This document shows, in pieces, positions 26,556-35,298 of a DNA stretch of 48,320 nt. Numbering within the stretch: position 1 is the first letter of the stretch; the number at the start of each line of letters is the position of its first letter. Position numbers and translations under genes: made by a program. This DNA is from Paracoccaceae bacterium. GTDB taxonomy: Bacteria > Pseudomonadota > Alphaproteobacteria > Rhodobacterales > Rhodobacteraceae. The stretch covers positions 389,958 to 438,277 of the forward strand of contig JAKVCO010000006.1 in NCBI GenBank assembly GCA_022448245.1. The letters run 5' to 3'. The notes beneath the pieces were generated by a model. It did not search any database, was not told where the DNA came from, and saw only the letters and a list, made by a program, of their open reading frames with translations.

Positions 26556-27278
26556 CTAGCCCGGTTTGCGGGCAATGAAGCTAGCGTTCTGAAATTCAGG
26601 CACTGACGGCGCCCCGCGGCGAATGCAGGTCAGCTTTAACCCGGCCTCGTCATGGGCATCGAAAATGTCTTCGCCCCAATCGGTCACAACCAGGCTTTCC
26701 GAGCCGTCACCGGCCACGTGATAGCGCGCTTCCTCAAGGTAATGAATTTCACCGTCGCGAAGCTCCGCGCGAACGGTCGAGTGCTCTGGGAACGGATAAT
26801 AGACCGGGATCGAAAAAACGTGACACCCGCCGGGCTTCAAAACACGCGCAACCTCTTTGAACGCCTTTTCCACCTCGAAAACATGTTCAAACACCTCGAT
26901 TGAGATCACGAGGTCAAAGCTCTCATCCGCGAACGTCAGCGCCCGCAGGTCTTGGCATTGGACCCCATCCTTTTCTTCGCCGAGAGGTACGTCTTCCCAA
27001 AGATAAGACCGCACATAGCCCGGCAGACCGAGGAAATAGGGCGCGACTGGGCCCACCATGCCCACCTCGTAGACATCAAGGTCATCGATACGGCCAGAAT
27101 TGCACAGGCTCCGAAGATCGAGTGATCGCCCGCGGCCAAATTCATCGACGATGATCTGTGAGAGATCACGCTGGTAGGTTTGAGCGCGGCAGTTCGGGCA
27201 GCGACATCCATCACGGACGGTGCCGCCTTGGTGCGTAGGCTCGCCCCGTGTACCGCACAGACTGCAGTGCATCATCAT
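26556..27278 (-). CDS. Zinc-ribbon class I SAM methyltransferase (paralogue 3)
   Basis: A protein of about 240 residues, convergent with paralogue 2. It has CSLCG and CPNCR knuckles, YEVGMVGPVAPYF at the motif I position, DVPLGEEKDGVQCQDLRAL, FDLVISIEVFEHVFEV and LKPGGCHVFSIPVYYPF. Three ATG codons in a row (27278, 27275, 27272) lie at the start; the first overlaps the sulfotransferase stop by one base (TGATG) and is chosen over a GTG at 27290. It is thus coupled to a sulfotransferase gene, linking methylation and sulfation in one operon. Confidence 0.78.
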   Translation of the reverse strand: MMMHCSLCGTRGEPTHQGGTVRDGCRCPNCRAQTYQRDLSQIIVDEFGRGRSLDLRSLCNSGRIDDLDVYEVGMVGPVAPYFLGLPGYVRSYLWEDVPLGEEKDGVQCQDLRALTFADESFDLVISIEVFEHVFEVEKAFKEVARVLKPGGCHVFSIPVYYPFPEHSTVRAELRDGEIHYLEEARYHVAGDGSESLVVTDWGEDIFDAHDEAGLKLTCIRRGAPSVPEFQNASFIARKPG

Positions 27279-28138
27279 CAGCGCACCCACGCTTCAGGGA
27301 TGATGTAACCCTCTGCCTCAATCTCAGCGGTAATCCGTGCGATATCGTCAGCGAAAACGCCGGCGAAGAACTCTGGCATCGGATGTTCCACGCTTTCCGT
27401 CAAACGCTGTTCGAGAACAGTTTCGGGGTATTCCGCTGGCAGCAAGGCCAGAAAATCCTCGATTTTACGCAGAGTCCCGCGTTGGTCAGCGTGCATGTCC
27501 TCGTAGAAGATCGCGAGCCGCTGACCGCTTGTCAGGCCCTCGCGCATCCGCCGCAGCACGGCCCCATATTCGGCGTTATCCCAGATGAAAGGCTGCCGGA
27601 CGAAGGCTTCAAACTCCTCCGGTCCCCAGCTGTCCAGCTTGTCGAGCTGGCCTGTCACCTGCAGATGAAACTTCGTGTGCGACCACAGACGTTTGAGCGG
27701 GTGGCGCATCGTGTAGAGGACCCGCAGGTGCTGGCAATTATCGCTGATCCTGCGCCAAGCATCGCCGGGCACAAACGAGTGCAAATTCGAAAAATCGCAG
27801 GCCCATGTCTCGTGCTGTCCCAACTGGAAGAGGCTCCGGTACCAATGGTCGTCTACCGGCTCTGAAAGATAATCTGCCGTCCACCTCAGCTGCTTGCGAA
27901 AGCGCTCCGCATCCACCCGCTCGGGGTTAAAGCGCAGATAGCGGTCGTTGGCTGTCCGCAGTCGCGCCAACTGGCTCAGATACCTGGGGTCGATGTACTT
28001 GTGGTAGAAGTAGTGCAGCTCTTTTTCGGGCGTGAAGTGCAGCGCTGGGTGATGGGCAAGCACCGCATAGAGCCAAGTCGTGCCCGCCTTCATCGCGCCG
28101 ATGCTTAGAAATAGCCTGCCATATACTTTCTGGCTCAT
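27278..28138 (-). CDS. Sulfotransferase (PAPS-dependent)
   Basis: A 286-residue cytosolic sulfotransferase-fold protein. The 5'-phosphosulfate loop is GAMKAGTTWLY (14-24) and the 3'-phosphate site is YTMRHPLKRLWSH. FTPEKELHYFYH and DFSNLH are further landmarks of this bacterial group. It should transfer sulfate from PAPS to a hydroxyl, most likely on the glycan built by this locus, but no acceptor evidence exists. A close paralogue lies at 30261-31133, with gmd and a third sulfotransferase between them. It is followed directly by methyltransferase paralogue 3. Confidence 0.85.
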   Translation of the reverse strand: MSQKVYGRLFLSIGAMKAGTTWLYAVLAHHPALHFTPEKELHYFYHKYIDPRYLSQLARLRTANDRYLRFNPERVDAERFRKQLRWTADYLSEPVDDHWYRSLFQLGQHETWACDFSNLHSFVPGDAWRRISDNCQHLRVLYTMRHPLKRLWSHTKFHLQVTGQLDKLDSWGPEEFEAFVRQPFIWDNAEYGAVLRRMREGLTSGQRLAIFYEDMHADQRGTLRKIEDFLALLPAEYPETVLEQRLTESVEHPMPEFFAGVFADDIARITAEIEAEGYIIPEAWVR

Positions 28139-28195
28139 ACCGCCCCCGTATCCGTCTCGGCAGGCCTAGCGGTCTGCCCCGCGCAGGTAAAGCGA

Positions 28196-29119
28196 TCAGG
28201 ACGCCCTGGCGCTGCCTGAACCGATATCCGCGACCGCCTGATAGAGCTCTTCATAGTCCGGATCCTCTGTCGCAAAGGCCGCTTCCGTCTGGCTCGCTAT
28301 TTCTTCGCGCAGGTAGTCAAGCCGCGCGTGATCCGCGCCGTTTTCGCCCCAAGCGGCCCAACGCGAGAAGATCGACACAAGCTCGGTAAAGAGCGGTCGC
28401 ATGGGCACGTTTGTCGCCTGATGATGGCGCAGGGACGTATCCAGAAACTCCGTAAACTGGCGCTTCAAATCGCGAGGGCGCTTCTCAAAACTGATGCCGA
28501 GTTCCTGCCCCAGACGTGTCATGAGCTTCACAGGATCATCCAGCAGTTGATCGAAGCTGGAAAAGTCGCGGTTGAAGCCACGGCTGCCGATCTCGGCCTG
28601 CAGAAGATCAACCGCCCACAGAACGTAGCCGTGGGAAGGCGGGAACTTGTTCCGGTCCCGCAACGAAAATGACACTTCCCGTGGGTGACGGAAGGTGCAG
28701 ACCACGCAGACCTCGTATTCTGCTGCCACGAGGATCGGCGCCCAGACCGGGAAAAGCCGCGCGATTCGCGGGTCCTTCAGGATAATCTGATCGCGGCCGC
28801 CAAATTCATCGTTGAGAAGCTCATAGCCCCCTTCGCCGAACGCTATCGCCTCTTCACCCGCGAGCCAATCAGGCGAGATCATCCGCGGGTGGTGCCACAC
28901 CTGACCCGCCTGTTCGAGCAACCGGTCATTGGCGCGGGCCACAGGTCGGCTCTCAAAGAAACCCTTGGGGTTTTGGGCGAGCGGCGCGATCTGGGTTGCA
29001 GCACTCTGCGCGCCCAAGAGATCAAACATACCCGCCAGAGCGGACGTACCAGATCGATGAACACCAAGCACTACAATAGCTTGGCGGCGATTGCCTTGCG
29101 TGTCCGAAGCAGCTGTCAC
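28196..29119 (-). CDS. Sulfotransferase-family P-loop protein
   Basis: A protein of about 307 residues with the P-loop VVLGVHRSGTSALAG (16-30), the sulfotransferase 5'-PSB form, ILKDPRIARLFPVW, and CTFRHPREVSFSL as the 3'-phosphate site. It is more distant from the other two sulfotransferases of this region and lacks their N-terminal GAMKAGTTW. GTG 29119 is preferred, with AGGGA seven bases upstream; the frame extends to a TTG at 29203, but the added residues are basic and non-conserved. The gene lies between gmd and the coupled sulfotransferase/methyltransferase pair on the same strand. Confidence 0.75.
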   Translation of the reverse strand: MTAASDTQGNRRQAIVVLGVHRSGTSALAGMFDLLGAQSAATQIAPLAQNPKGFFESRPVARANDRLLEQAGQVWHHPRMISPDWLAGEEAIAFGEGGYELLNDEFGGRDQIILKDPRIARLFPVWAPILVAAEYEVCVVCTFRHPREVSFSLRDRNKFPPSHGYVLWAVDLLQAEIGSRGFNRDFSSFDQLLDDPVKLMTRLGQELGISFEKRPRDLKRQFTEFLDTSLRHHQATNVPMRPLFTELVSIFSRWAAWGENGADHARLDYLREEIASQTEAAFATEDPDYEELYQAVADIGSGSARAS

Positions 29120-29232
29120 CCGTTTTCCCTTACTGCCGCTGTTACCGCGGCGACCTTCCCGTCCCACGGCGCGAGTGTGCTGCCTTTCGCGCCGGACCGT
29201 CAATCCACTTGCGATGATCGGCAGCGAAGCGC

Positions 29233-30249
29233 CTAGGTCGCGGCGTCGTAGTCCGAGCGGGCCATCATCCGGGCAAGCTCCTCCACGGAGACTTCTGCTT
29301 CCCAGCCCAGCTTATCGCGCGCCTTGCTTGCGTTGCCCACAAGAAGATCCACCTCGGCAGGACGGTAGAAGGCCGGGTTGACCTTGATGATCGTCTTGCC
29401 CGAGCTCGTGTCGCGCGCGACCTCATCCTGGCCCTCGCCTTCCCAAGCCAGCGTCATGCCCAGTTCGGCAGCGGCCCAGGTCGCAAATTCGCGAATGGTA
29501 TGGGTGCGCCCAGTGGCGAGAACGTATTCGTCCCCTTCGTCCTGCTGAAGCATCAGGTACATGCCTCGGACATAATCCTTGGCGTAGCCCCAATCGCGCT
29601 TGGCATCCATGTTGCCCAGCTCGATGGGCCGGTCGCTGCCATGAGCGATGCGGGCGAGGCCCATCGTGATTTTGCGCGTCACGAATTCTTCGCCACGCAG
29701 CGGGCTTTCGTGATTGAAGAGAATGCCGGACGAGCCATGGAGACCAAAGCTCTCGCGATAGTTCCGCGTCATTAGGTGCCCAAAGACCTTCGCGACACCG
29801 TAAGGCGACCGCGGGTAGAGAGGCGTATCTTCGCGCTGCGGCACCTCCTGAACGAGGCCGTACATCTCAGACGTCGAAGCCTGATAGAAACGCGAATGCG
29901 GGCTATACGTGCGGATCGCATCGAGGATGCGCAACGTGCCCATGGAATTCACGTCAGAGGTATAAAGCGGCTGGTCCCAGCTCGATCCAACAAAGCTCTG
30001 AGCAGCGAGGTTGTAGACTTCGTCATACTGCCCTTCACGAATGGCGCGCACGATAGAGTTCTGCTCGGAGAGATCAAAATCATGGAACGTGATGTCCTGA
30101 TCGATCCCCAGCCCGACAAGTCGAACCGTCTCGGAATGAGAGATCCGGCGCACGCCGCCATGAACCTCGTAGCCGTTCTCGAGAAGCAGTTGGGACAGAT
30201 ACGCGCCGTCCTGCCCGGTAATTCCTGTAATAAGAGCTTTTTTCGCCAA
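29233..30249 (-). CDS. gmd: GDP-mannose 4,6-dehydratase
   Basis: A 338-residue extended SDR that converts GDP-mannose to GDP-4-keto-6-deoxymannose. It has TGITGQDGAYL (from residue 8), STSEMYG, the YGVAK catalytic YxxxK, FNHESPLRGEEFVTRKI and LGNMDAKRDWGYAKDYV, all diagnostic. TTG 30249 is preferred because GGGAGG lies five bases upstream and the stop of the preceding gene is at 30261; ATG 30279 would overlap that gene by 19 bases. Its substrate comes from manB/manC. No GDP-fucose synthase, Rmd or perosamine synthase is in the window, so the final sugar is open. Confidence 0.93.
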   Translation of the reverse strand: MAKKALITGITGQDGAYLSQLLLENGYEVHGGVRRISHSETVRLVGLGIDQDITFHDFDLSEQNSIVRAIREGQYDEVYNLAAQSFVGSSWDQPLYTSDVNSMGTLRILDAIRTYSPHSRFYQASTSEMYGLVQEVPQREDTPLYPRSPYGVAKVFGHLMTRNYRESFGLHGSSGILFNHESPLRGEEFVTRKITMGLARIAHGSDRPIELGNMDAKRDWGYAKDYVRGMYLMLQQDEGDEYVLATGRTHTIREFATWAAAELGMTLAWEGEGQDEVARDTSSGKTIIKVNPAFYRPAEVDLLVGNASKARDKLGWEAEVSVEELARMMARSDYDAAT

Positions 30250-30260
30250 CTTGGCCTCCC

Positions 30261-31133
30261 TCAGCCCGGCAACGTCCATTTTGCCGGGACTCTGTATCCT
30301 GCGTCTTCAATCTCGCCGACGATCCGCCGAATGTCCTTTGCAAAAAGCCCGGGAAAGAAATCGGGCATCTTCTTGGAAATCGACTCTGTAAAGCGGCGCT
30401 CCAGCACGTGCTGTGGGTAGTTGTGCGCTGGCAAATCCAGAAACTCTTCGATGTTGCGCAGAACACCGCGCTGATCGGCATGCATATCTTCGTAGAAGAT
30501 GACCTTGAGCTGTTCAGGCGCGAGCCCGCTGTGAAGCCTGCGCAAAACAGCGCCGTATTCAGCATTCACCCAGATATGGTGGGAGCGCGCGAACTTTTCG
30601 AAATCGCGGGGCCCCCACGTGTCGAGCTTCTCGGTCTGACCGGTCATCTGCATGTGGAATTTCACATGGGACCAAAGGCGCTTGATCGGGTCACGCATCG
30701 TGTAGAGCACACGCAGCTTATCGCACTGCGCACTGATCTGCGGCCACGCTTCGGCAGGCACCTGCGCGTGCAGGTTGGAGAAGTCGCAGTTGTAGGTGAT
30801 GGAATCCCGCGCGCCGCTAAAGAGGTTTTTGTACCAGAAGTCGTCGACCGGGCTTTGCAGGTAGTTGGCCACCCAATGTAGGTTGCCGCGAATGCGATCG
30901 ATGTTCGCTCTGCCCGGCTCAAACCGCGTCAGGTAGCGGTTCTTGGCTTCGGTCAGGCGACGCTCTTCACTGAGGTGCCGACTGTTTACGTAGCGGTGGT
31001 AGAAATAGTGGATCTCTTTTTCGAGCGTGAAATACAGCTGTGGATGGCGGTCCAGCAGCACATAAAGCCAGGTCGTGCCTGCCTTCATGGCGCCAACGCT
31101 CAAAAAGAGGTTGCCGAAAATCTTTGAAGTCAT
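30261..31133 (-). CDS. Sulfotransferase (PAPS-dependent), paralogue of the one at 27278
   Basis: A 290-residue protein started at ATG 31133; the frame reaches 31244, but the added 37 residues have no family match. The 5'-PSB loop GAMKAGTTWLYV and the 3'-PB site YTMRDPIKRLWSH are in the same positions as in the 27278 gene, and the proteins agree along their whole length by eye. Shared segments include NAEYGAVLRRL, IFYEDMHADQRG and DFSNLH. It lies upstream of gmd on the same strand, with 11 bases between its stop and the gmd start. Acceptor unknown. Confidence 0.84.
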   Translation of the reverse strand: MTSKIFGNLFLSVGAMKAGTTWLYVLLDRHPQLYFTLEKEIHYFYHRYVNSRHLSEERRLTEAKNRYLTRFEPGRANIDRIRGNLHWVANYLQSPVDDFWYKNLFSGARDSITYNCDFSNLHAQVPAEAWPQISAQCDKLRVLYTMRDPIKRLWSHVKFHMQMTGQTEKLDTWGPRDFEKFARSHHIWVNAEYGAVLRRLHSGLAPEQLKVIFYEDMHADQRGVLRNIEEFLDLPAHNYPQHVLERRFTESISKKMPDFFPGLFAKDIRRIVGEIEDAGYRVPAKWTLPG

Positions 31134-31170
31134 TCCTGCCCCACTGCTTCTCTTTGGGCTAGGGCCTAAC

Positions 31171-31199
31171 GCGGCGGCTCCCAATGGTAAAGCCGCCGC
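31171..31199. terminator. Hairpin downstream of the first RTX gene
   Basis: A perfect 9-base-pair GC-rich stem (31171-31179 with 31191-31199) encloses an 11-base loop, ten bases after the stop of the RTX gene that ends at 31210. No T tract follows on the minus strand, so it is either a weak terminator or an mRNA 3'-end stabiliser. It also lies upstream of the sulfotransferase start. Confidence 0.45.
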
Positions 31200-31209
31200 G
31201 ATGCAATCA

Positions 31210-33477
31210 TCAGAAGATGAAATCGTTGCTGTCGAGATCAGCAAGCAAAACGTTCTGCACGAGGATGGTGTTGCCCGTCGACGTAGTGATCAACACATCC
31301 GCTACCGACTGCGTCGCCGCACCCTCGGTGTCCGAGGCGAGGTTCAGATCAGCCAAGCTGTTTACCGTCGTAACGGCCGAAAGGTCGATCTTCTCGAACT
31401 GATTGAATTCATCAAAGTCAGCGATGGTATCGTTGCCATGGCCATCCTCGAACACGAAGACATCGGCGTTGAAGTTGCCAAGCAGCCGGTCGTCGCCCTC
31501 GCCGCCGTTGAGCGTGTCGAAACCGCCGTTGCCGAGCAGTTCGTCATCCCCCTCTTCACCGTTGAGGATGTCATCATCGGCGCCACCGAAGAAGCGGTCA
31601 CGTTCGGTGCCGCCATTCAGCGTGTCGTCGCCAAAGGATCCAAAGAGCGCGTCAGTGCCCTGCTGGCCTTCGATAAGGTCATCGCCCACTCCGCCAAAGA
31701 GACGGTCAAAGCCGCCGCCACCAAGAAGCGTGTCGTTGCCGGCATCGCCGAAGATGTTGTCGGCCTGACCACCACCGTCGATGCTGTCTTCACCATCGCC
31801 GCCGAGCAGCAGGTCAAAGCCAGCGTCGCCGAAGATCGTGTCGTTGCCCGCACCGCCGTTCACGCCATCCACGGAAGAACCGAAATTCGATCCCGCACGG
31901 ATGAAGTCGTCGCCTTCGCCGCCTTCGATCCGGTCCGCGCCCGAACCCGAAATCAGGCGGTCGTTGCCGTCACCGCCGACGAGGCTGTCAGTCCCCGCGT
32001 CATCAACCAGCGTGTCGTTGCCATCGCCCCCGACGAGCGTGTCAGCATTGCCGTTGCCTTCGATGGAGTCGTTACCGCCCCCACCCATCAGGCTATCAAA
32101 GCCAAAACCACCCAGGATGGTGTCGTCACCGAACTCGCCGTCGACGGTATCGTTCCCGCCATTTGCCGTGATCTGATCGTCACCGAAGCTGCCTTTCAGG
32201 TCTTCACCGACGGCCGTGCCGTTGATGACCTGATCGTTGAACGTCTCGGCTTCAAAGGCCGCCACGAAGGTGTCGTCGTCATCGACCAACTCCGATTCCC
32301 AGCTGACAAACAGCTGGCCTTCGGCGTCGGTGGACATGTCGAACTGGTTCGCTTCGGTATCGACGTTCACCACGTCCGGCGCGATGAGGATGTCGCCTGC
32401 CAGTTCGCCCTCGGGGCTGTAGCGCGCGAGGATGATAAAGCTCGAAGACGTCCCGCCTTCTTCCACAACTTCCAGTCTGAAGCTCAGGACAAAGTGGCCG
32501 TCGTCAAAGGCTTCCAGCTGGAAATCGCCCGAGATGATGGCCGTGTCGGGGTCTGCAAAGGCGTCCGCCAGGGGGGCCAAGGCTGCTTGGGTCTGGGCCG
32601 TCTCAGGCGCAGTGGCGAGCAAGGCCGTCTCAAGGCGAATGGGCGTGCCATCGTCGTTGAAGAACGCGAGGAAGCCCGGGCCATCTGATCCGCTGGCAAA
32701 GCCCGTCGCCACGAGGGTACCGTCGGCCAGAACGATGGCGTCTGTCACACGGAACGCGCCCGTGCCCGGATACGCGAAGACTGCGGTTGGCGACAAAACG
32801 ACCTGCGCGGTGGTCGGGTTGAACACCTCAAGCACGACACCCTCAGAGAGCTCGTTGCCCGACGAGACAATCGCGATGTTTCCGTTGGCCAGTTCTACAG
32901 CCTGCCCAGAGAGCGCGTCGTCGTTTGCGCTGGCCTCAACGCCGGCCGAGATCGACGTGCCGCCCGGCCCCAATTCGTAGGTCGCGACATGGCCGACAAC
33001 TGCGGCGTCTGGCGTCCCGACGCCTTCGAGGCGCGTGTATTCCAAGATAAAGCCACCATCGAGAGCTTCGATGCCTTGCAGAGCAGGAACCTCAGTGCTG
33101 CTTGCGCCCGACAAATCGAAGATGTCGCTCGCGGGGCTAAGCGTATCACCGTTCACTGTATACACGCGGCCCCAGATGACGGGCCCCGCACTGGTGGCTG
33201 TGTTGGCCTCCCACGTGGCTACGATGAACTGACCGTCCACAACGGTCACCTGACCTTGCAAACTCTCAAAGGCGCGTGGGTCTACGATGACTGGCGATCC
33301 GATGAGACCGGTCTCATCAATCAGCTGCAATTGCATGGTGGTCGCAGTCGCCGTGCTCGATTCAATGAAAACAACGGCTTGACCGTTTCCTAACGCCACA
33401 ATCGTTGCGTCATCCTGTTCAAAAGTCGTGTCGGGCGCATGCCCAAGAAATGGATCGGAAACATATTCAAAAGACAT
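31210..33477 (-). CDS. RTX protein 1: beta-propeller-like N-terminus and calcium-binding repeats
   Basis: A 755-residue protein without signal peptide or cysteine. Residues 1-415 show repeats of the form L-x-DG-x-F/L-V (VDGQFIVATWEAN, LADGTLVATGFASG, FDDGHFVLSFRLE, DAEGQLFVSWES), as in beta-propellers. From about 420 to 675, nonapeptide hemolysin-type calcium repeats follow (GGxGxDxLxG). The last 80 residues (FVFEDGHGNDTIADFDEF to DLDSNDFIF) form the type I secretion region shared with the other RTX proteins here. Secretion by an ABC/adaptor/TolC system is expected, but no such genes are in the window. A structural or glycan-binding role in the matrix is inferred. Confidence 0.85.
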   Translation of the reverse strand: MSFEYVSDPFLGHAPDTTFEQDDATIVALGNGQAVVFIESSTATATTMQLQLIDETGLIGSPVIVDPRAFESLQGQVTVVDGQFIVATWEANTATSAGPVIWGRVYTVNGDTLSPASDIFDLSGASSTEVPALQGIEALDGGFILEYTRLEGVGTPDAAVVGHVATYELGPGGTSISAGVEASANDDALSGQAVELANGNIAIVSSGNELSEGVVLEVFNPTTAQVVLSPTAVFAYPGTGAFRVTDAIVLADGTLVATGFASGSDGPGFLAFFNDDGTPIRLETALLATAPETAQTQAALAPLADAFADPDTAIISGDFQLEAFDDGHFVLSFRLEVVEEGGTSSSFIILARYSPEGELAGDILIAPDVVNVDTEANQFDMSTDAEGQLFVSWESELVDDDDTFVAAFEAETFNDQVINGTAVGEDLKGSFGDDQITANGGNDTVDGEFGDDTILGGFGFDSLMGGGGNDSIEGNGNADTLVGGDGNDTLVDDAGTDSLVGGDGNDRLISGSGADRIEGGEGDDFIRAGSNFGSSVDGVNGGAGNDTIFGDAGFDLLLGGDGEDSIDGGGQADNIFGDAGNDTLLGGGGFDRLFGGVGDDLIEGQQGTDALFGSFGDDTLNGGTERDRFFGGADDDILNGEEGDDELLGNGGFDTLNGGEGDDRLLGNFNADVFVFEDGHGNDTIADFDEFNQFEKIDLSAVTTVNSLADLNLASDTEGAATQSVADVLITTSTGNTILVQNVLLADLDSNDFIF

Positions 33478-33522
33478 AAAAGCCCCCTGGTCGACTCACC
33501 AAACTTAGTTTTGACGAAGAAA

Positions 33523-33545
33523 TCCGTTCCCGTCGAGGGAACGGA
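33523..33545. terminator. Hairpin terminator downstream of the second RTX gene
   Basis: A perfect 9-base-pair stem (33523-33531 with 33537-33545) closes a five-base loop. On the minus strand it starts 28 bases after the RTX gene's stop at 33573 and is followed by ATTTCTTC. It separates this gene from the RTX gene downstream at 31210-33477, which suggests separate transcripts. Confidence 0.6.
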
Positions 33546-33572
33546 CTGTTTTCAGATAGGTATCGGCGGAAA

Positions 33573-35135
33573 TCAGAAGATGAAGTCGCTCGCATCCAGA
33601 TCGGCGAGGTCCACGTTTTGGACGAGGATCGTGTTACCGGAGCTCGTCGTAATCACCACGTCCGCGCCGGACTGCACCGCCGCGCCTTCGGTGTCGGAGC
33701 CCAGGTTCAGATCCGCGAGGCCGGAGATACCCGCAATCGCGCTCAGATCGATCTTCTCGAAGCCGTTGAACTCATCAAAGTCAGCGATCGTATCGTCGCC
33801 GTGGCCGTCCTCGAAGACGAAGGTATCCGCGTTGAAGTTGCCCAGCAGCCGGTCGTCTCCCGTGCCGCCGTTCAGCGTGTCGAAGCCACCGCCGCCGAGA
33901 AGCTCGTCGTCACCGCCGTCGCCGTTCAGGACGTCGTTGTCGGCGCCGCCGAAGAAGCGGTCGCGGTCGTCACCGCCGTTGAGCGTGTCGTCCCCGAAGG
34001 ACCCAAACAGCGCGTCGGTGCCCTGCTGGCCGTCGATGCTATCATTGCCCGCGCCGCCGAAGAGCCGGTCAAAGCCGTCGCCGCCGAGGATCGTGTCGTT
34101 GCCCGCGTCGCCGAAGACGTTGTCGGCCTGCGCGCCGCCGTCGATCACGTCGTCGCCCTCACCGCCGAGGAGCAGGTCAAAGCCTGCGTCACCGAAGATG
34201 GTGTCGTTGCCCGCGCCGCCGTTCACGCCGTCCACCGAGGAGCCGAAGTTCGAGCCCGCGCGGATGAAATCGTTGCCGTCGCCGCCGTCGATGCGGTCCG
34301 CGCCCGAGCCCGAGATGATCCGGTCGTTGCCGTCGCCGCCGACAAGGCTGTCGGTGCCCGCGTCGTCGATCAGCGTGTCGTTGCCGTCACCGCCGATCAG
34401 AGTGTCGGCGTTGCCGTTCCCCTCAAGGCTGTCATTGCCGCCGCCGCCTTCGATGGAGTCAAAGCCAAATCCGCCGAGGATCGTGTCGTCGCCAAGACCG
34501 CCTCGCAGCGTATCGTTGCCGCCGAAGCCGAAGATCTCCCAAGACTCCACATTCAACGGATCAAGGGTGATGCTGTCTGCAGCCGACGTGCCGTTGAAGA
34601 CGTTGGGGTTGTCTACGATGCTATCCCAAGCGATGCTGGAAAGCAGGATGTCCTGACCCGGTGCAAAGGCACCCGTAGCCGCGCTGAAAGTGCCATCGGG
34701 GATTTGGTCTGGATCCGTGATGCCAAGATCATTGAGGAGGAAGGGCAGGAAGCTCTGCAGATCATCAGCCGCCCCATTGGGCAGCTCTGCGCCTCCGATT
34801 GGGAAAAGCAGGTCAATATCGTCGGCTTCGGTGTTGCCCTCGTAATAGAGGCCCAGAAAGACCGTCTCACCGCCAGACCAGTTCAGGCCGCCAATCAGCA
34901 CAAACGGATCGTCAATGTTGTTCGGAAAGAACCCGAGGGCTTCTTGGCCATCAAGTTTGGCCTCGATTGTATCGGGGCTGAGAATCACCTCCGGGAAAAA
35001 TTCATCATCCGGAAAGTCGATGACGTAGCTGACGGAAGTTACGTTGTCCGGAAGCTCAATCGAAAATTCATACGTGTTCGTCGAGTCCAGCGTGCTGTTA
35101 AGTTCGAAGCCGGTGACTGTGTAAGTGGTTGTCAT
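33573..35135 (-). CDS. RTX protein 2: unknown N-terminal domain and calcium-binding repeats
   Basis: A 520-residue, cysteine-free protein started at ATG 35135, with AGGG six bases upstream; the frame continues to 35189 without support. Residues 1-195 are beta-rich and acidic (FSIELPDNVTSVSYVIDFPD, LLFPIGGAELPN) and match no domain I recognise. Residues 200-440 are RTX repeats almost superimposable on RTX proteins 1 and 3. The C-terminal 80 residues end in DLDASDFIF, the shared type I secretion region. The first 195 residues must define its specific task, which is unknown. Confidence 0.83.
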   Translation of the reverse strand: MTTTYTVTGFELNSTLDSTNTYEFSIELPDNVTSVSYVIDFPDDEFFPEVILSPDTIEAKLDGQEALGFFPNNIDDPFVLIGGLNWSGGETVFLGLYYEGNTEADDIDLLFPIGGAELPNGAADDLQSFLPFLLNDLGITDPDQIPDGTFSAATGAFAPGQDILLSSIAWDSIVDNPNVFNGTSAADSITLDPLNVESWEIFGFGGNDTLRGGLGDDTILGGFGFDSIEGGGGNDSLEGNGNADTLIGGDGNDTLIDDAGTDSLVGGDGNDRIISGSGADRIDGGDGNDFIRAGSNFGSSVDGVNGGAGNDTIFGDAGFDLLLGGEGDDVIDGGAQADNVFGDAGNDTILGGDGFDRLFGGAGNDSIDGQQGTDALFGSFGDDTLNGGDDRDRFFGGADNDVLNGDGGDDELLGGGGFDTLNGGTGDDRLLGNFNADTFVFEDGHGDDTIADFDEFNGFEKIDLSAIAGISGLADLNLGSDTEGAAVQSGADVVITTSSGNTILVQNVDLADLDASDFIF

Positions 35136-35298
35136 GAAGTACCCTGGTTTTTTTTGGCGAGCGGCCCCGCTTAAAAACACGCGAGACATCTAGCTTGAGT
35201 GTTAAATTCTAAGATGCGCCACCACCTACCCCTGCAATGGCCCACCCTCCTCCTTGTAGACTGCCCTAACGTCAGACCCAACATCAAGCGCAAAACGG

